From positions 1,054,001-1,118,000 of the forward strand of contig NC_014931.1 of the NCBI RefSeq assembly GCF_000184745.1: DNA of 64,000 nucleotides, read 5' to 3'. Shown here in pieces: positions 16,658 to 28,840 of the stretch (positions are counted from its first letter, which is position 1; every line of letters begins with the position of its first letter). Under the pieces are notes generated by a model. The model worked only from the letters and a program-made list of their open reading frames with translations, did not search any database and was not told the DNA's origin. The position numbers and the translations under genes were made by a program. This stretch comes from Variovorax paradoxus EPS. GTDB taxonomy: Bacteria > Pseudomonadota > Gammaproteobacteria > Burkholderiales > Burkholderiaceae_C.

Positions 16658-17560
16658 ATGCGAATCCGCTTTACCAAGATGCAGGGCGCCGGCAACGATT
16701 TCGTCGTGCTGGACGAAACCCGCGGCACGCTGGGCCTCAGTGCCGCGCAGTACCGCTTTTTGGCCGACCGCCATTTCGGCGTCGGCGCCGACCAGATCCT
16801 CACCGTGCGGCCATCGCCCGCGGAAGGCATCGACTTTCAATACGTGATCCACAACGCCGACGGCGGCGAGGTCGAGCAGTGCGGCAACGGCGCGCGCTGC
16901 TTCATGCGCTTCGTGAAGGAGCACAAGCTCACCGACAAGACCCAGGTGCGCGTGCAGACGCTGGCCGGCGTGATCGAGCCGCGCATGGGCGCCGACGGCC
17001 GCGTGACGGTCGACATGGGCGCCCCCATCTTCGAGGCCGCGCGCGTGCCCTTCGACACCGCCGGGCTCGATGCACAGCCCGATGGTTCCTGGGAAAAGTG
17101 GCACCTGGCGCTGGGCACCCGGGCCGGCAGCCCGATCGTGTCGGTCGCGGTGCTCTCGATGGGCAATCCGCACGCGGTGCAGGTGGTCGACAACGTCGAC
17201 ACCGCGCCGGTGGCCGAGCAGGGCCCGCAGATCGAGCACCACCCGCGCTTTCCGCAGCGGGTGAACGCGGGCTTCATGCAGGTGGTCGATCGCTCCCATA
17301 TCAAGCTGCGCGTGTTCGAGCGCGGCGCCGGCGAAACGCTGGCCTGCGGCACGGGCGCCTGCGCGGCGGTGGTCGCAGGCATCCGGCTCGGGTTGCTGGA
17401 GTCACGCGTCGACGTGCAGACGCACGGCGGCATCCTCACGATCGAATGGCAGGGCGAGGGCCAGCCGGTGCTCATGACGGGCCCGGCCACGACGGTGTTC
17501 GAGGGCGACATCGACGTACCCGACGTGCCCGAAGTACCCGAAATTTCGGAACAGCCATGA
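16658..17560 (+). CDS. dapF: diaminopimelate epimerase
   Basis: 300 residues. It converts LL- to meso-diaminopimelate in the cytoplasm, feeding lysine and the MurE step of peptidoglycan synthesis. [20 protein letters not shown] is the invariant start; the two catalytic Cys lie in [10 protein letters not shown] and [11 protein letters not shown]. The last 15 residues ([15 protein letters not shown]) are an acidic Val-Pro repeat beyond the usual end. It heads a run of overlapping genes (DUF484, ydcF-like, xerC), a local form of the dapF-DUF484-xerC order known in other proteobacteria. No ribosome site; see the -10-like hexamer. Confidence 0.95.
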   Translation: MRIRFTKMQGAGNDFVVLDETRGTLGLSAAQYRFLADRHFGVGADQILTVRPSPAEGIDFQYVIHNADGGEVEQCGNGARCFMRFVKEHKLTDKTQVRVQTLAGVIEPRMGADGRVTVDMGAPIFEAARVPFDTAGLDAQPDGSWEKWHLALGTRAGSPIVSVAVLSMGNPHAVQVVDNVDTAPVAEQGPQIEHHPRFPQRVNAGFMQVVDRSHIKLRVFERGAGETLACGTGACAAVVAGIRLGLLESRVDVQTHGGILTIEWQGEGQPVLMTGPATTVFEGDIDVPDVPEVPEISEQP

Positions 17561-18252
17561 CCAATTCCACTCACGACAACGACGCCATGAACCCGATCAC
17601 CGAAGACGACATCGCCAATTACCTGGCGAACACGCCCGACTTCTTCGAGCGCCATGCCCAGTTGCTGGCGCAGGTGCAGCTCACCAGCCCGCACGGCAAC
17701 CGCGCGGTGAGCCTGCAGGAGCGTCAGGCCGAGATGCTGCGCGAGAAGATCAAGGCGCTGGAGCATCGCCTGATGGACATGGTGCGCCACGGCACCGAGA
17801 ACGTCGTCATTGCCGACCGGCTGCAGCGCTGGACCAGCGGCTTGCTGACCACGCGCGACCCGCGCAGCCTGCCGTACCGGATCGCGGTCGATCTGCAGTC
17901 GCTGTTCCTGGTGCCGCAGACGGCGATCAAGGTGTGGGACTGCAGCAGCGACTACCTCAACGAAGCCTATGCCCAGTGGGTGAGCGACGACGTGAAGGCG
18001 CTGGCCACTTCGCTCACTTCGCCGTACTGCGGCCTGAACTCGGGCTTCGAGGCCGCCAACTGGCTGCCGGAGCCGCAGGCTGCGATGTCGATCGCGCTGA
18101 TTCCGCTGCGCGCCGATGCCGAATCGCCGGCCTTCGGCTTGCTGGTGCTGGCATCGCCCGACGCACAGCGCTTCAACGCCGAGATGGGCACCGATTTTCT
18201 CGAGCGCATCGCCGAGCTGGCCTCGGGCGGCCTCTCGCGGCTGCGTCCTTGA
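17557..18252 (+). CDS. DUF484 family protein (GAF-like)
   Basis: 231 residues. The N-terminus [20 protein letters not shown] is the DUF484 hallmark, followed by a coiled-coil segment ([20 protein letters not shown]) and a GAF-like domain. Function unknown; the family sits between dapF and xerC in many proteobacteria (YigA position). The ATG overlaps the dapF stop by ATGA and its own stop overlaps the TTG start of the next gene. Confidence 0.9.
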   Translation: MTNSTHDNDAMNPITEDDIANYLANTPDFFERHAQLLAQVQLTSPHGNRAVSLQERQAEMLREKIKALEHRLMDMVRHGTENVVIADRLQRWTSGLLTTRDPRSLPYRIAVDLQSLFLVPQTAIKVWDCSSDYLNEAYAQWVSDDVKALATSLTSPYCGLNSGFEAANWLPEPQAAMSIALIPLRADAESPAFGLLVLASPDAQRFNAEMGTDFLERIAELASGGLSRLRP

Positions 18253-18884
18253 ACCGGCCGCGCTGGCTGCGCCGGCCGTGGCAGGTCGCGCTGCTCGGCG
18301 CGCTGCTGGTTCTGGCGTTGGTCTATGCGGCGATTGCCGCCGTCATCTGGAAGCGCGCCGACGAGCTGCTGGACAACCCGCCGCAAAGGCCCGCCGATGC
18401 GGCGCTGATCCTGGGGAGCCGGGCCTACCTCGACGGCAGGCCGAATCCCTGTCTCACGGGCCGCGTCGATACCGGCATTGCGCTGGCGCAGGCCGGGCGG
18501 GTGAAGCAACTGGTGTTCACGGGCGGCGTCGACAAGGAAGACGGACGCATCGAGGCCGACGTGATGCAGCAGCACGCGCAAGGCCTGGGCTTTGCGGGGC
18601 CGATGCTGCAGGAGCCCGCGTCCACGTCCACGCGGCTGAATCTTTCGCTCTCGCGCCCGCTACTGCAGGCGGCCGGGGTGCGCAGCGTGGTGATCGTGTC
18701 GGAGCCGTATCACCTGTGGCGCGTCGAGCGGCTGGTGCGCATGAGCGGGTTCGACCAGACCTTCGACGTGCAGTACGCCGCCGCGCCCACTTCGTGCTGG
18801 CGCCGCTGGGGCATGCTGTTCAAGGGCGCATTGCGCGAGCCGGCAGCCATCATCAACAATGCCGGCCATGGCTATCTCTTCTGA
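18249..18884 (+). CDS. YdcF/SanA-family membrane protein (DUF218)
   Basis: 211 residues from a TTG start overlapping the DUF484 stop. One N-terminal membrane helix (VALLGALLVLALVYAAIAAV) precedes the DUF218 domain with ADAALILGSRAY, RVDTGIALAQAG, LVFTGGVD, EPASTSTRLNLSLS and VVIVSEPYHLWRVERL. The family is linked to envelope integrity and vancomycin sensitivity (SanA) but has no settled activity. It is an extra gene inside the usual dapF-DUF484-xerC run, and its last 26 nt overlap the start of xerC. Confidence 0.8.
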   Translation: MNRPRWLRRPWQVALLGALLVLALVYAAIAAVIWKRADELLDNPPQRPADAALILGSRAYLDGRPNPCLTGRVDTGIALAQAGRVKQLVFTGGVDKEDGRIEADVMQQHAQGLGFAGPMLQEPASTSTRLNLSLSRPLLQAAGVRSVVIVSEPYHLWRVERLVRMSGFDQTFDVQYAAAPTSCWRRWGMLFKGALREPAAIINNAGHGYLF

Positions 18885-19821
18885 GCCGACCGCATCCGCT
18901 GTGCCGGACTGGATCGCGAAGTACCTGGAGCATGTGCGCGTGGAGCGCCGGCTCGCGGCGCGCACGGTCGAGCTCTACGCCTTTCACCTGCAGGCGCTGA
19001 GGGAAAACGCGGCCGAGGCCAATCTGCCGCTGGACCGCGTGCAGACCGCCCACATCCGGCGCTGGATGGCCAAGCTGCACAGCGCCGGTCGCGAGCCGCG
19101 CGGCATTGCGCTGGTGCTGTCGTGCTGGCGCAGCTTCTACCGCTGGCTCGGGCATGAAGGCCTGATCGGCTTCAACCCGGTGCAGGACGTGCATGCGCCC
19201 AAGGCCGGCCGGCCGCTGCCCAAGGCGCTGGGCGTGGACGATGCGGTGCAGCTGGCCGAGCTGCACGACGAAGACGCCGACCCGTGGATCGAAGCGCGCG
19301 ACCGCGCCATCGTCGAAATACTCTACGGCTGCGGCCTGCGCGTGAGCGAACTCACGGGGCTCGATGCACAGGCGAGCAACACGGCGCTCGGCTGGGTCGA
19401 TCTCGACGCGAAGGAAGCCAACGTGCTCGGCAAGGGCAGCAAGCGCCGCATCGTGCCGGTGGGCAGCAAGGCGGCCGAGGCGCTGCAGGAGTGGCTGGAC
19501 GTGCGCGGCGACCGTTCGGTGCCCGCGCTCTTCGTCAGCAGCAAGGGCGCGCGGATGTCGTCGCAGGCGGTGTGGAAGCTGCTGCGCGAACGCAGCCTGA
19601 AGGCCGGCCTTGCCGCGCCTGTGCATCCCCACATGCTGCGGCACTCGTTCGCGAGCCACGTGCTGCAGTCGAGCAGCGACCTGCGCGCGGTGCAGGAGCT
19701 GCTGGGGCACGCGAACATCGCGACCACGCAGATCTATACGCGGCTGGATTTCCAGCATCTGGCGAAGGCCTATGACGCGGCGCATCCGCGCGCGAAGGCC
19801 CGGACCGACAAAGACAAATAA
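18859..19821 (+). CDS. xerC: tyrosine recombinase XerC
   Basis: 320 residues. With XerD it resolves chromosome dimers at dif under FtsK control. The SAM-like N-terminal domain spans about residues 10-110; the catalytic Arg lies in YGCGLRVSEL, the HxxR pair in HPHMLRHSFASHVL, the second His in LLGHANI and the nucleophilic Tyr in TTQIYTR. All catalytic residues are present. The gene overlaps the preceding ydcF-like gene; a second in-frame ATG at 18868 is possible. Position in a dapF run supports XerC rather than XerD. Confidence 0.9.
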   Translation: MPAMAISSEPTASAVPDWIAKYLEHVRVERRLAARTVELYAFHLQALRENAAEANLPLDRVQTAHIRRWMAKLHSAGREPRGIALVLSCWRSFYRWLGHEGLIGFNPVQDVHAPKAGRPLPKALGVDDAVQLAELHDEDADPWIEARDRAIVEILYGCGLRVSELTGLDAQASNTALGWVDLDAKEANVLGKGSKRRIVPVGSKAAEALQEWLDVRGDRSVPALFVSSKGARMSSQAVWKLLRERSLKAGLAAPVHPHMLRHSFASHVLQSSSDLRAVQELLGHANIATTQIYTRLDFQHLAKAYDAAHPRAKARTDKDK

Positions 19822-19839
19822 GTAAGCAAGCAAGCAAGC
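19820..19839 (+). repeat. tetranucleotide repeat (AAGY)5 before rlmI
   Basis: Five tandem units AAGT-AAGC-AAGC-AAGC-AAGC begin at the xerC stop codon and end 11 nt before the rlmI ATG, with AGGT between. Changes in unit number would alter the distance from any upstream element to the start codon but not the reading frame of either gene. Confidence 0.8.
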
Positions 19840-19850
19840 CAGGTAAAAAA

Positions 19851-21071
<1,221 letters not shown>

Positions 21072-21168
21072 AAAGGCCGCTTGACCCCTTCGGCAACGCA
21101 ACTCAGTGGCATTGGCTAAACTGCCCGCCACCCCCGTTTTTTAGTTTTTCCGCTTCGGAGCACCCCTC

Positions 21169-22230
21169 ATGGCCCTCATCCCCGCGACCATCCTCACCGG
21201 CTTCCTCGGCTCGGGCAAAACCACGTTGCTCAAGCGCATCCTGACCGAGGCCCACGGCCAGAAGATCGCGGTCATCGAGAACGAGTTCGGCGAAGAGAAC
21301 ATCGACAGCGACATCCTCGTGACCGAATCGAAAGAGCAGATCGTGCAGATGAGCAACGGCTGCGTCTGCTGCACGATCCGCGAAGACCTGCGCGAGGCGC
21401 TGCAACTGCTGGCCGCCAAGAAGCGCCAGGGCCTCTTGGATTTCGACCGCGTGGTGATCGAGACCACCGGCCTCGCGGACCCCGGCCCGGTGGCGCAGAC
21501 CTTCTTCATGGACGACGAAATCGCCGAGAGCTATTTGCTCGACTCGATCCTCACGCTGGTGGACGCCAAGCACGCGCCGCAGCAACTGAACGACCGCCAG
21601 GAAGCGCGCCGCCAAGTCGGTTTTGCCGACCAGATCTTCATCAGCAAGAGCGAGCTGGTGTCGGCCGAGGAAACCGAGGCGCTGATTCATCGCCTGAAGC
21701 ACATGAACCCGCGTGCGCCGCAACAGAAGGCGCACTTCGGCGATGTGCCGCTCAAGGACATCTTCGACCTGCGCGGCTTCAACCTGAACGCCAAGCTGGA
21801 CATCGATCCGGACTTCCTGAAGGAAGACGACCACGATCACCACGACCACGCTGGGCATGACCACGCCCATGGCGAGGCGTGCGATCACCCCTCGCACAAG
21901 CACGAAGGCCACGGCCACCATCACCACACCGACGACGACGTCAAGAGCTTCGTCTACAAGGCGGACCGCGCCTTCGATCCGGCCAAGCTCGAAGACTTTC
22001 TGGGCGCGATCGTCAACATCTACGGCCCGCGCATGCTGCGCTACAAGGGCGTGCTGAACATGAAGGGCACCGAGCGCAAGGTGATCTTCCAGGGCGTGCA
22101 CCAGTTGATGGGCAGCGACCTGGGCCCGGAGTGGGGCAAGGACGAAAACCGCCAGAGCCGCATGGTGTTCATCGGCATCGAGCTGCCGCGCGAAATTCTC
22201 GAGCAGGGGCTCGAGCAGTGCCTGTTGTGA
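21169..22230 (+). CDS. G3E-family GTPase (CobW/YjiA-like metallochaperone)
   Basis: 353 residues. The P-loop is GFLGSGKTTLLKRI, followed by the switch block ENEFGEENID, the metal-site GCVCCTIREDL (CxCC) and the IETTGLADP motif; the base-recognition motif is ISKSE, not NKxD. Residues about 222-262 form a His/Asp-rich loop (HDHHDHAGHDHAH and more), then a CobW C-terminal domain. COG0523 proteins of this type handle zinc or cobalt. Which metal cannot be told; no Zur box was recognised. Confidence 0.85.
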   Translation: MALIPATILTGFLGSGKTTLLKRILTEAHGQKIAVIENEFGEENIDSDILVTESKEQIVQMSNGCVCCTIREDLREALQLLAAKKRQGLLDFDRVVIETTGLADPGPVAQTFFMDDEIAESYLLDSILTLVDAKHAPQQLNDRQEARRQVGFADQIFISKSELVSAEETEALIHRLKHMNPRAPQQKAHFGDVPLKDIFDLRGFNLNAKLDIDPDFLKEDDHDHHDHAGHDHAHGEACDHPSHKHEGHGHHHHTDDDVKSFVYKADRAFDPAKLEDFLGAIVNIYGPRMLRYKGVLNMKGTERKVIFQGVHQLMGSDLGPEWGKDENRQSRMVFIGIELPREILEQGLEQCLL

Positions 22231-22257
22231 CGACGGCCCGCTGCTGATTTATCCAAG

Positions 22258-22297
22258 GAAAAAGGCGCTGCCCCGCAAGGGACAGCGCCTTTTTCAT
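22258..22297. terminator. bidirectional intrinsic terminator
   Basis: GGCGCTG (22264-22270) pairs with CAGCGCC (22283-22289); the arms are flanked by A-rich and T-rich tracts, giving a U-run on both strands. It separates the convergent G3E GTPase and DUF945 genes. Confidence 0.85.
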
Positions 22298-22320
22298 GGC
22301 CTGGCAGGTCTGGCAGGGGC

Positions 22321-23829
22321 TTACTTGCCCAGTTCGGTCAGTGGCTTGCCATTGACCTTCAGGTTGCCTTCGCTGAACTCGACCTGCCCGGTGACATGTT
22401 CGCCGTCACGCTTGACGAAGCCGCTGGCCTCGCCTTGCTCGACCAGCCCCGCCACCATTTCGGGCGGCGGCGTCTGGCCGCTCTCGGCTCCGGTGGCGGC
22501 GATCTGCTCGAGCCATTGCACCGGCAGCCGCGCATTGGCCTTGAACACGCCGCGCTTCATCAGGAGGGCCATGCCGGGGGCCTGCAGGTCTTCGTCGGTC
22601 ACGCCGACCATGCCGGCGGTGTAGCTGAGTTCGCCGCGCTTGCCGCCGATCTCGACCACCATCTTGTCCAGCCCGAATTCGGGGCTGTACTTGGCCATGG
22701 CCTTCAGATCGGGGGCGAGCTGGTCGGCCAGCGCCTTCATCGCGGCCTGGGTGGCCTTGCTGCTCTTGCCGCAGCCTGCCGCCGCGCTGGACTGCAGGTA
22801 GGCGTCGGCCAGCTTCTTGTAGCCGGCGGCGTGGATGCGGCGGCCGCCGCTGGACATCTCGAACTTGTCGATGCTGGTCTCGCCGATCTTGCCCTGGCCC
22901 TTGAGGGTGCCTTCGGAGGCGTAGAGGCCGTCCTTGATCGTGGCTTCGCCGTTCAGGTCGACGTTCTGCAGCAGCACCTTCACGGGCTTGTGCGTGCCGG
23001 CCGGCGCGTCGGCATCGGCGCTGCCGCCGAGGCCCTTGGTGGCGGAGAACTCGAAGGCGTCCAGGCGCCCCTCGGTCTTGCCGGTGGCCAGGATCCAGCC
23101 CGCGCTGCCGTCCATGTCGGCCTTGGCCGTGATCTTGCCCATCTTCATCTGCACGCCCTTGGCCGCGTAGTTGAAGTCCAGGCCCGGCATCGTCATGTCG
23201 TAGCGCGCCTTGGTGCGGGCGGCGTTCACTTCGATGTGCGCCTGCGCGCCCTGCCAGGCGAATTCGCCCTTGCCTTCTTCGGCCAGCTTGACGGGCGCGA
23301 CCGCCATGTCGATGGCGTAGCTGCCGTCGAAGTTGACCTTGGTGAATGCCGTCAGCGGCTTGGCCTTGCCGAAGAACTTCTCGGCTTGCGCCTGGCCCTT
23401 GATGTCGAGCACCAGCTCGCTGTCGATGGTGGCCGCCGCGAACTTGCCGCCGGCGATCGGGCCGTGGTGGATGGTGTCGCGGATGGTGATGCGCAGGGGC
23501 TTGGGCGGCTTGGCGTCCGCTTCGTCGCCGTCTTCTTCCTCCTGCGGCTCCTCGCCTTCCGCGGGCTTGGCGGCGGGCGCCTGCGCCACGGCCGGGGCGG
23601 TGGCGGCATCGGCCGCACAGCCGATTTCCAGCGTCACGGTGCTCACGGCACCGAAGAAGTTGCGCTCGTATTTGCGCTCGGTCACGCGCACCAGCGCGGT
23701 CTGCTTGGGCATCTCGTCGAGCGCGGTCTCGTAGATCGAACGGACCTTCGATCCGGTCCACCAGGTGCTCCCTCCGTAGGCGACGACGATGGCCGCGGCC
23801 ACGGCTCCCAAAACTACTTTCTTGCTCAA
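22321..23829 (-). CDS. DUF945 (YdgA-like) family protein
   Basis: 502 residues. A single N-terminal hydrophobic segment (VVLGAVAAAIVVAYGGSTWW) anchors or exports the protein; the following VRSIYETALDEMPKQTALVRVTERKYERN is the DUF945 start. Residues about 80-110 are an acidic Ala/Pro/Glu stretch (EGEEPQEEEDGDEADA). The remainder is beta-rich with repeating GEATIKDG and KGQGKIGET units, as in YdgA. The family is thought to act in the cell envelope; no activity is established to my knowledge. It is divergent from dksA. Confidence 0.8.
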   Translation of the reverse strand: MSKKVVLGAVAAAIVVAYGGSTWWTGSKVRSIYETALDEMPKQTALVRVTERKYERNFFGAVSTVTLEIGCAADAATAPAVAQAPAAKPAEGEEPQEEEDGDEADAKPPKPLRITIRDTIHHGPIAGGKFAAATIDSELVLDIKGQAQAEKFFGKAKPLTAFTKVNFDGSYAIDMAVAPVKLAEEGKGEFAWQGAQAHIEVNAARTKARYDMTMPGLDFNYAAKGVQMKMGKITAKADMDGSAGWILATGKTEGRLDAFEFSATKGLGGSADADAPAGTHKPVKVLLQNVDLNGEATIKDGLYASEGTLKGQGKIGETSIDKFEMSSGGRRIHAAGYKKLADAYLQSSAAAGCGKSSKATQAAMKALADQLAPDLKAMAKYSPEFGLDKMVVEIGGKRGELSYTAGMVGVTDEDLQAPGMALLMKRGVFKANARLPVQWLEQIAATGAESGQTPPPEMVAGLVEQGEASGFVKRDGEHVTGQVEFSEGNLKVNGKPLTELGK

Positions 23830-24169
23830 GGCTTGCTTTCTTTTATCGAATGATCGGATGGGCCCGCGCCGCCCCGAGGGAGCGGCAGCCCCGCGTCACC
23901 CCCTCCGGCGACGCGGGCCGATGCTACCGGAGCCAACCGGCATGCAGACACATCGCCCGCGGTTTCGAGTTCTCTATACAATCGCGCGCCTGTTCCGGGA
24001 GCCACACCCAGTCCTCTTGGACGAGATGTGACTTCCGGCACGGGGCGCCGCGGGTTTCTGTAGGGCTTTCGGGGGTATAACCCCGGGGTTCGCAACCGCG
24101 AGCACCCCGACAACGTGGAGCCCGCGCGGCACGAAAGCCGCGAGTGGTTCCCATGGGAGGAGACACCCA
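23830..24169 (+). promoter_or_regulatory. dksA promoter region and long structured leader
   Basis: 340 bases between divergent genes. TATACA at 23975-23980 is a good -10 candidate, without a clear -35, which would give a leader of about 185 nt. That leader contains the perfect palindrome AACCCCGGGGTT (24079-24090) and the stem CGCGGC/GCCGCG (24125-24130 with 24137-24142) just before the ribosome site GGAGGAG. No riboswitch class was recognised. Confidence 0.45.
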
Positions 24170-25183
24170 GTGAAAGCGCGTTCCAGTTCGTCCAAGGAGC
24201 CAGTCACCGTGAAGAAACCCGCCGCCAAGGCCACGCCAGCATCCAAGCCCGCCGCAAAGAAGGCGACGGCTGCGAAGGCTGTACCCGCGGCGAACAAGGT
24301 TTCCGCCACCGCGAAGGCGCCTGCAACGAAGGAGAAAAGCGCGTCCAAAAAGCCCGCAGCACCACCGGCCAAGGCCGCCACCGCTGCGACAAAGAAGTCC
24401 GTCAAGCCCGCCAAGCCTGCAACAGCAACCAAGACCGCAGGCACGGGTCCATCGTCATCCAAACCCGTCGGCCGCCCTGCTGCCGTTCCTTCTGCTCCCC
24501 CGATCCCCATGAAAAAAACGGCTGCCGCCTCCTCTTCCGCCCCGGCGACACCCTCGATGCCCGCTCAAACCGCCACGCCCGCACCCGCCGCGCGTGGGGG
24601 CCGTGTGTCCCGGCTGTCGCAACTGACCGTCCCCTCGATGCCGCAATCCGTGGCATCGACCGCCGCGAAGTCCAGCTTCTCGCAAGCACCGTCCACCGCG
24701 CTGGTGCCGCCGCCGCCGCTGGCCGTCAAGAAAGACCCCAAGCTCGCGAACAACTGGAAGACCAAGTCGGCCGCCGAGCTGACCGATGCCGAAGTCATCG
24801 CGATGCCCGACACCGAGTACATGAACGAAAAGCAGATGGCGTTCTTCCGCCTGAAGCTCGAAGAACTCAAGCGCGGCATCCTGGAAAACGCCGGCGAGAC
24901 CACCGAGCACCTGCGTGAAGACACGGTGGTCGTGCCCGATCCGGCCGACCGCGCGACCATCGAGGAAGAACACGCCCTCGAACTGCGCACCCGCGACCGC
25001 GAACGCAAGCTGCTCAAGAAGATCGAGCAGTCGATCCAGCGCATCGACGCCGGCGACTACGGCTACTGCGACGAGACCGGCGAGCCGATCGGCGTCGGCC
25101 GCCTCCTGGCCCGCCCGACCGCCACGCTGTCGCTCGAGGCGCAACAGCGCCGCGAACTCAAGCAGAAAATGTTCGGGGATTGA
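24170..25183 (+). CDS. dksA: DksA-type RNA polymerase-binding protein with long basic N-terminal extension
   Basis: 337 residues, against about 150 for E. coli DksA. DksA enters the RNA polymerase secondary channel and acts with ppGpp. The core begins near residue 190 (WKTKSAAELTDAEVIAMPDT) and keeps the coiled-coil tip PDPADRA with its two Asp. The zinc finger is degenerate: only one Cys (C300, YCDETGEPIG) of four remains, and the last pair is replaced in TATLSLEAQ. Residues 1-190 are low-complexity, rich in Lys, Ala, Pro, Ser and Thr, like histone H1 tails. The GTG start is supported by GGAGGAG 7 nt upstream; internal ATGs would give shorter forms. Confidence 0.85.
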   Translation: MKARSSSSKEPVTVKKPAAKATPASKPAAKKATAAKAVPAANKVSATAKAPATKEKSASKKPAAPPAKAATAATKKSVKPAKPATATKTAGTGPSSSKPVGRPAAVPSAPPIPMKKTAAASSSAPATPSMPAQTATPAPAARGGRVSRLSQLTVPSMPQSVASTAAKSSFSQAPSTALVPPPPLAVKKDPKLANNWKTKSAAELTDAEVIAMPDTEYMNEKQMAFFRLKLEELKRGILENAGETTEHLREDTVVVPDPADRATIEEEHALELRTRDRERKLLKKIEQSIQRIDAGDYGYCDETGEPIGVGRLLARPTATLSLEAQQRRELKQKMFGD

Positions 25184-25231
25184 ACCGGGTCAAGGTAGAT
25201 AAACCCCAGCCCGTTCGATAGTCTTCACCGA

Positions 25232-26899
25232 ATGCCAAAGGAAGAATCGGGCCGTCTTTTCTCGAAGGTGGCCAAGTTTGTCCGCAATCCGCTCAAGGAT
25301 TGGTCGGAGCTGGATGCGCCTTCCTCCACGACGTCGGACTCCTCGCTCCCCGAGCAGACCTACAGCCGGGAGATGCTCAAGGAGATGATCGAGCGGCGCC
25401 AGCGCAACGATTTCGTTCGCCGGCGCGAGTTCGACATGCTTCGCAAGCTCCGACAGCGCGAAGCGGCCGCCCATGCCTTCGAGGGAACGGTCACACCCTC
25501 GTCGTTCAACATCAACAGCTCTTCGGAAAAGTCCGAGGGCCGCGCGCTCACGCTCAAGAAGATCGACGAGATCGAAGAGCAGATGTCGCAGCAGTGGTGG
25601 AAGGGCCGCGGCCCGAACGGCGAGACGCTGGTCAACCCGCCGCCCGATGCCGGCGCCGAAACGCTGCCGCCGGTGCATGTCGACGATCTGCTTCAGCCGC
25701 CCCCGGTGCACCGCGCCGTCGCGGCTGTGGCGGCGCCCGTCGAAGTCGCGGGTGCGGTTGCTGCGGGCGGTGCGCCGCCGCTCTTGTCTTCCCGGCTGGC
25801 GCACGACGGCGCGCTCGAAGAAGCGGTGATCCGCTTTGCCCATGGCGACGACGCCGGCGCCGAGGCGATCCTGCTGCAGGCCCTGGCCTCCGAAAGCGCG
25901 CCGGCCGCCGACGGCGAGAACGACGCCGCGGCCGAGCGCGACGACAGCCGCTGGCGCACCCTGTTCGACCTGTACCGCGCCACCGGCGATGCCGCCAAGT
26001 TCGCGGCCGCCCGCATGCGCTATGCGCAGCGCATGAAGCGCATGGGCCCCGACTGGGTGTCGCTCGAAGACCTAGCGCGCAGCGTGAAGGCGGTGACTGC
26101 GAGCGAAGATGCGGCAGAGCAGGGCGAGGGCGGTGGTGCCCAGGCCGACTGGAGCAGCCCCGCGCGCCTGTCCCGCGAAGGGCTGATGAGCCTCACGCGC
26201 GCGCTGTCGCAGGCCGGTTCGGTCTGGACGCTCGACTGGCGCCCCTTGACCGCCATCGAACCCGAAGCTGCCGCGCCGCTGCGGGTGCTGCTGACGCACT
26301 GGGCCGATTCGCCGGTCAAGCTGCGCTTCATCGGCACCGCGCAACTGCTGGCGGTGCTGGCCGAAGCGGCGCCCAACAACGAACGCGGCACCGACGACGT
26401 CTGGTGGCAACTGCATCTGGCCGCGCTGCGGGTGATGCACCTGCCCGACGATTTCGAACTGGTGGCGCTCAACTACTGCATCACCTACGAGGTGTCGCCG
26501 CCGTCCTGGCAGGACCCGATCGGCGAATGCACCGCGCTCGCCGCGCCGCCGCCGAGCCGCAGCAGCTCGGTGTGGTCGCTGCTGTCGAGTGCCGAATCGG
26601 AGAGCTTCCCGACGCACGACACCGGCTTTGCCGCGCTGGCGGGCGATTTGCGGGGCGAATCGCTGTCGGCGTGGCAGCGGCTGGACACCGACCTGCGCCA
26701 CACCACGGCGCCCGTCATTTCATGCGCGGCGCTGCTGCGCATGGATCTCGCCGCCGCCGGCACGCTGCTGAGCTGGGTGCGGGCGCGGGATGCCGATGGC
26801 GAGCGGGTGCAGTTCGTCGATGCGCACCGGCTGATCGCTGCGTTGTTCGGGCTCGTGGGCATTACCGACCACGCAACCGTAGCCGTTCGAAAGAACTGA
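25232..26899 (+). CDS. large protein of unknown function upstream of hslVU, possible STAS-like C-terminal domain
   Basis: 555 residues, no signal peptide. Residues about 1-125 are charged and helical ([40 protein letters not shown]). A Pro/Ala linker leads to a TPR/FimV-like pair ([43 protein letters not shown]). The C-terminal half has two blocks that look STAS-like: one around [21 protein letters not shown], one around [20 protein letters not shown] do not recognise a named family with certainty; it looks like a conserved betaproteobacterial protein next to hslVU. The ATG has no ribosome site; GATAGT lies 9 nt before it. Confidence 0.6.
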   Translation: MPKEESGRLFSKVAKFVRNPLKDWSELDAPSSTTSDSSLPEQTYSREMLKEMIERRQRNDFVRRREFDMLRKLRQREAAAHAFEGTVTPSSFNINSSSEKSEGRALTLKKIDEIEEQMSQQWWKGRGPNGETLVNPPPDAGAETLPPVHVDDLLQPPPVHRAVAAVAAPVEVAGAVAAGGAPPLLSSRLAHDGALEEAVIRFAHGDDAGAEAILLQALASESAPAADGENDAAAERDDSRWRTLFDLYRATGDAAKFAAARMRYAQRMKRMGPDWVSLEDLARSVKAVTASEDAAEQGEGGGAQADWSSPARLSREGLMSLTRALSQAGSVWTLDWRPLTAIEPEAAAPLRVLLTHWADSPVKLRFIGTAQLLAVLAEAAPNNERGTDDVWWQLHLAALRVMHLPDDFELVALNYCITYEVSPPSWQDPIGECTALAAPPPSRSSSVWSLLSSAESESFPTHDTGFAALAGDLRGESLSAWQRLDTDLRHTTAPVISCAALLRMDLAAAGTLLSWVRARDADGERVQFVDAHRLIAALFGLVGITDHATVAVRKN

Positions 26900-26942
26900 A
26901 ACCACCCTGTTTCGGGGTTGCATTGCCCTCGGCCATCCCCAG

Positions 26943-27497
26943 ATGGCTGCGATGGAACAGTTTCACGGCACCACCATCGTGAGCGTGCGCCGCAAGACCC
27001 CTCAAGGCGACCAAGTCGCCATTGGCGGGGACGGGCAGGTCACTCTCGGCAATATCGTCATCAAGGGCACGGCGCGCAAAGTGCGCCGCCTCTATCACGG
27101 CAAGGTGCTGGCCGGCTTTGCCGGCGCCACCGCCGACGCCTTCACGCTCTTCGAGCGCTTCGAGGCCAAGCTCGAAAAGCACCAGGGCCACCTCACCCGG
27201 GCGGCGGTCGAGCTCACCAAGGACTGGCGCACCGACCGCGTACTGCGCAAGCTCGAGGCCATGCTGGCCGTGGCGGACGCCACCACCTCGCTCATCATCA
27301 CCGGCAACGGCGACGTTCTCGAACCCGAAGACGGCGTGATCGCCATCGGCTCGGGCGGTGCGTATGCCCAGTCGGCGGCCAAGGCACTGATCGAGAACAC
27401 CGACCTTTCGGCCGAGCAGATCGTGCGCAAATCGCTGGGGATCGCCGGAGAAATCTGCATTTACACGAACATGAACCACACGGTGGAAGCGCTCTGA
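26943..27497 (+). CDS. hslV: ATP-dependent protease subunit HslV
   Basis: 184 residues. Threonine peptidase core of the HslUV (ClpQY) protease. [11 protein letters not shown] gives the mature N-terminal Thr after removal of a short propeptide; [31 protein letters not shown] and [11 protein letters not shown] are standard. A second ATG at 26952 (MEQFHGTT) is the more usual start in the family. No ribosome site is evident. hslU follows after 2 nt, the normal operon. Confidence 0.95.
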   Translation: MAAMEQFHGTTIVSVRRKTPQGDQVAIGGDGQVTLGNIVIKGTARKVRRLYHGKVLAGFAGATADAFTLFERFEAKLEKHQGHLTRAAVELTKDWRTDRVLRKLEAMLAVADATTSLIITGNGDVLEPEDGVIAIGSGGAYAQSAAKALIENTDLSAEQIVRKSLGIAGEICIYTNMNHTVEAL

Positions 27498-27499
27498 CC

Positions 27500-28828
<1,329 letters not shown>

Positions 28829-28840
28829 AGCAGCTTCTTC

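Noticed and set aside
15008..17299. 763-codon minus-strand frame
   Set aside because: His/Arg/Gln-rich antisense of the MFS and dapF genes; spans two real genes and has no domain.
24070..24142. Riboswitch in the dksA leader
   Set aside because: Stems are present but no known riboswitch core was recognised.
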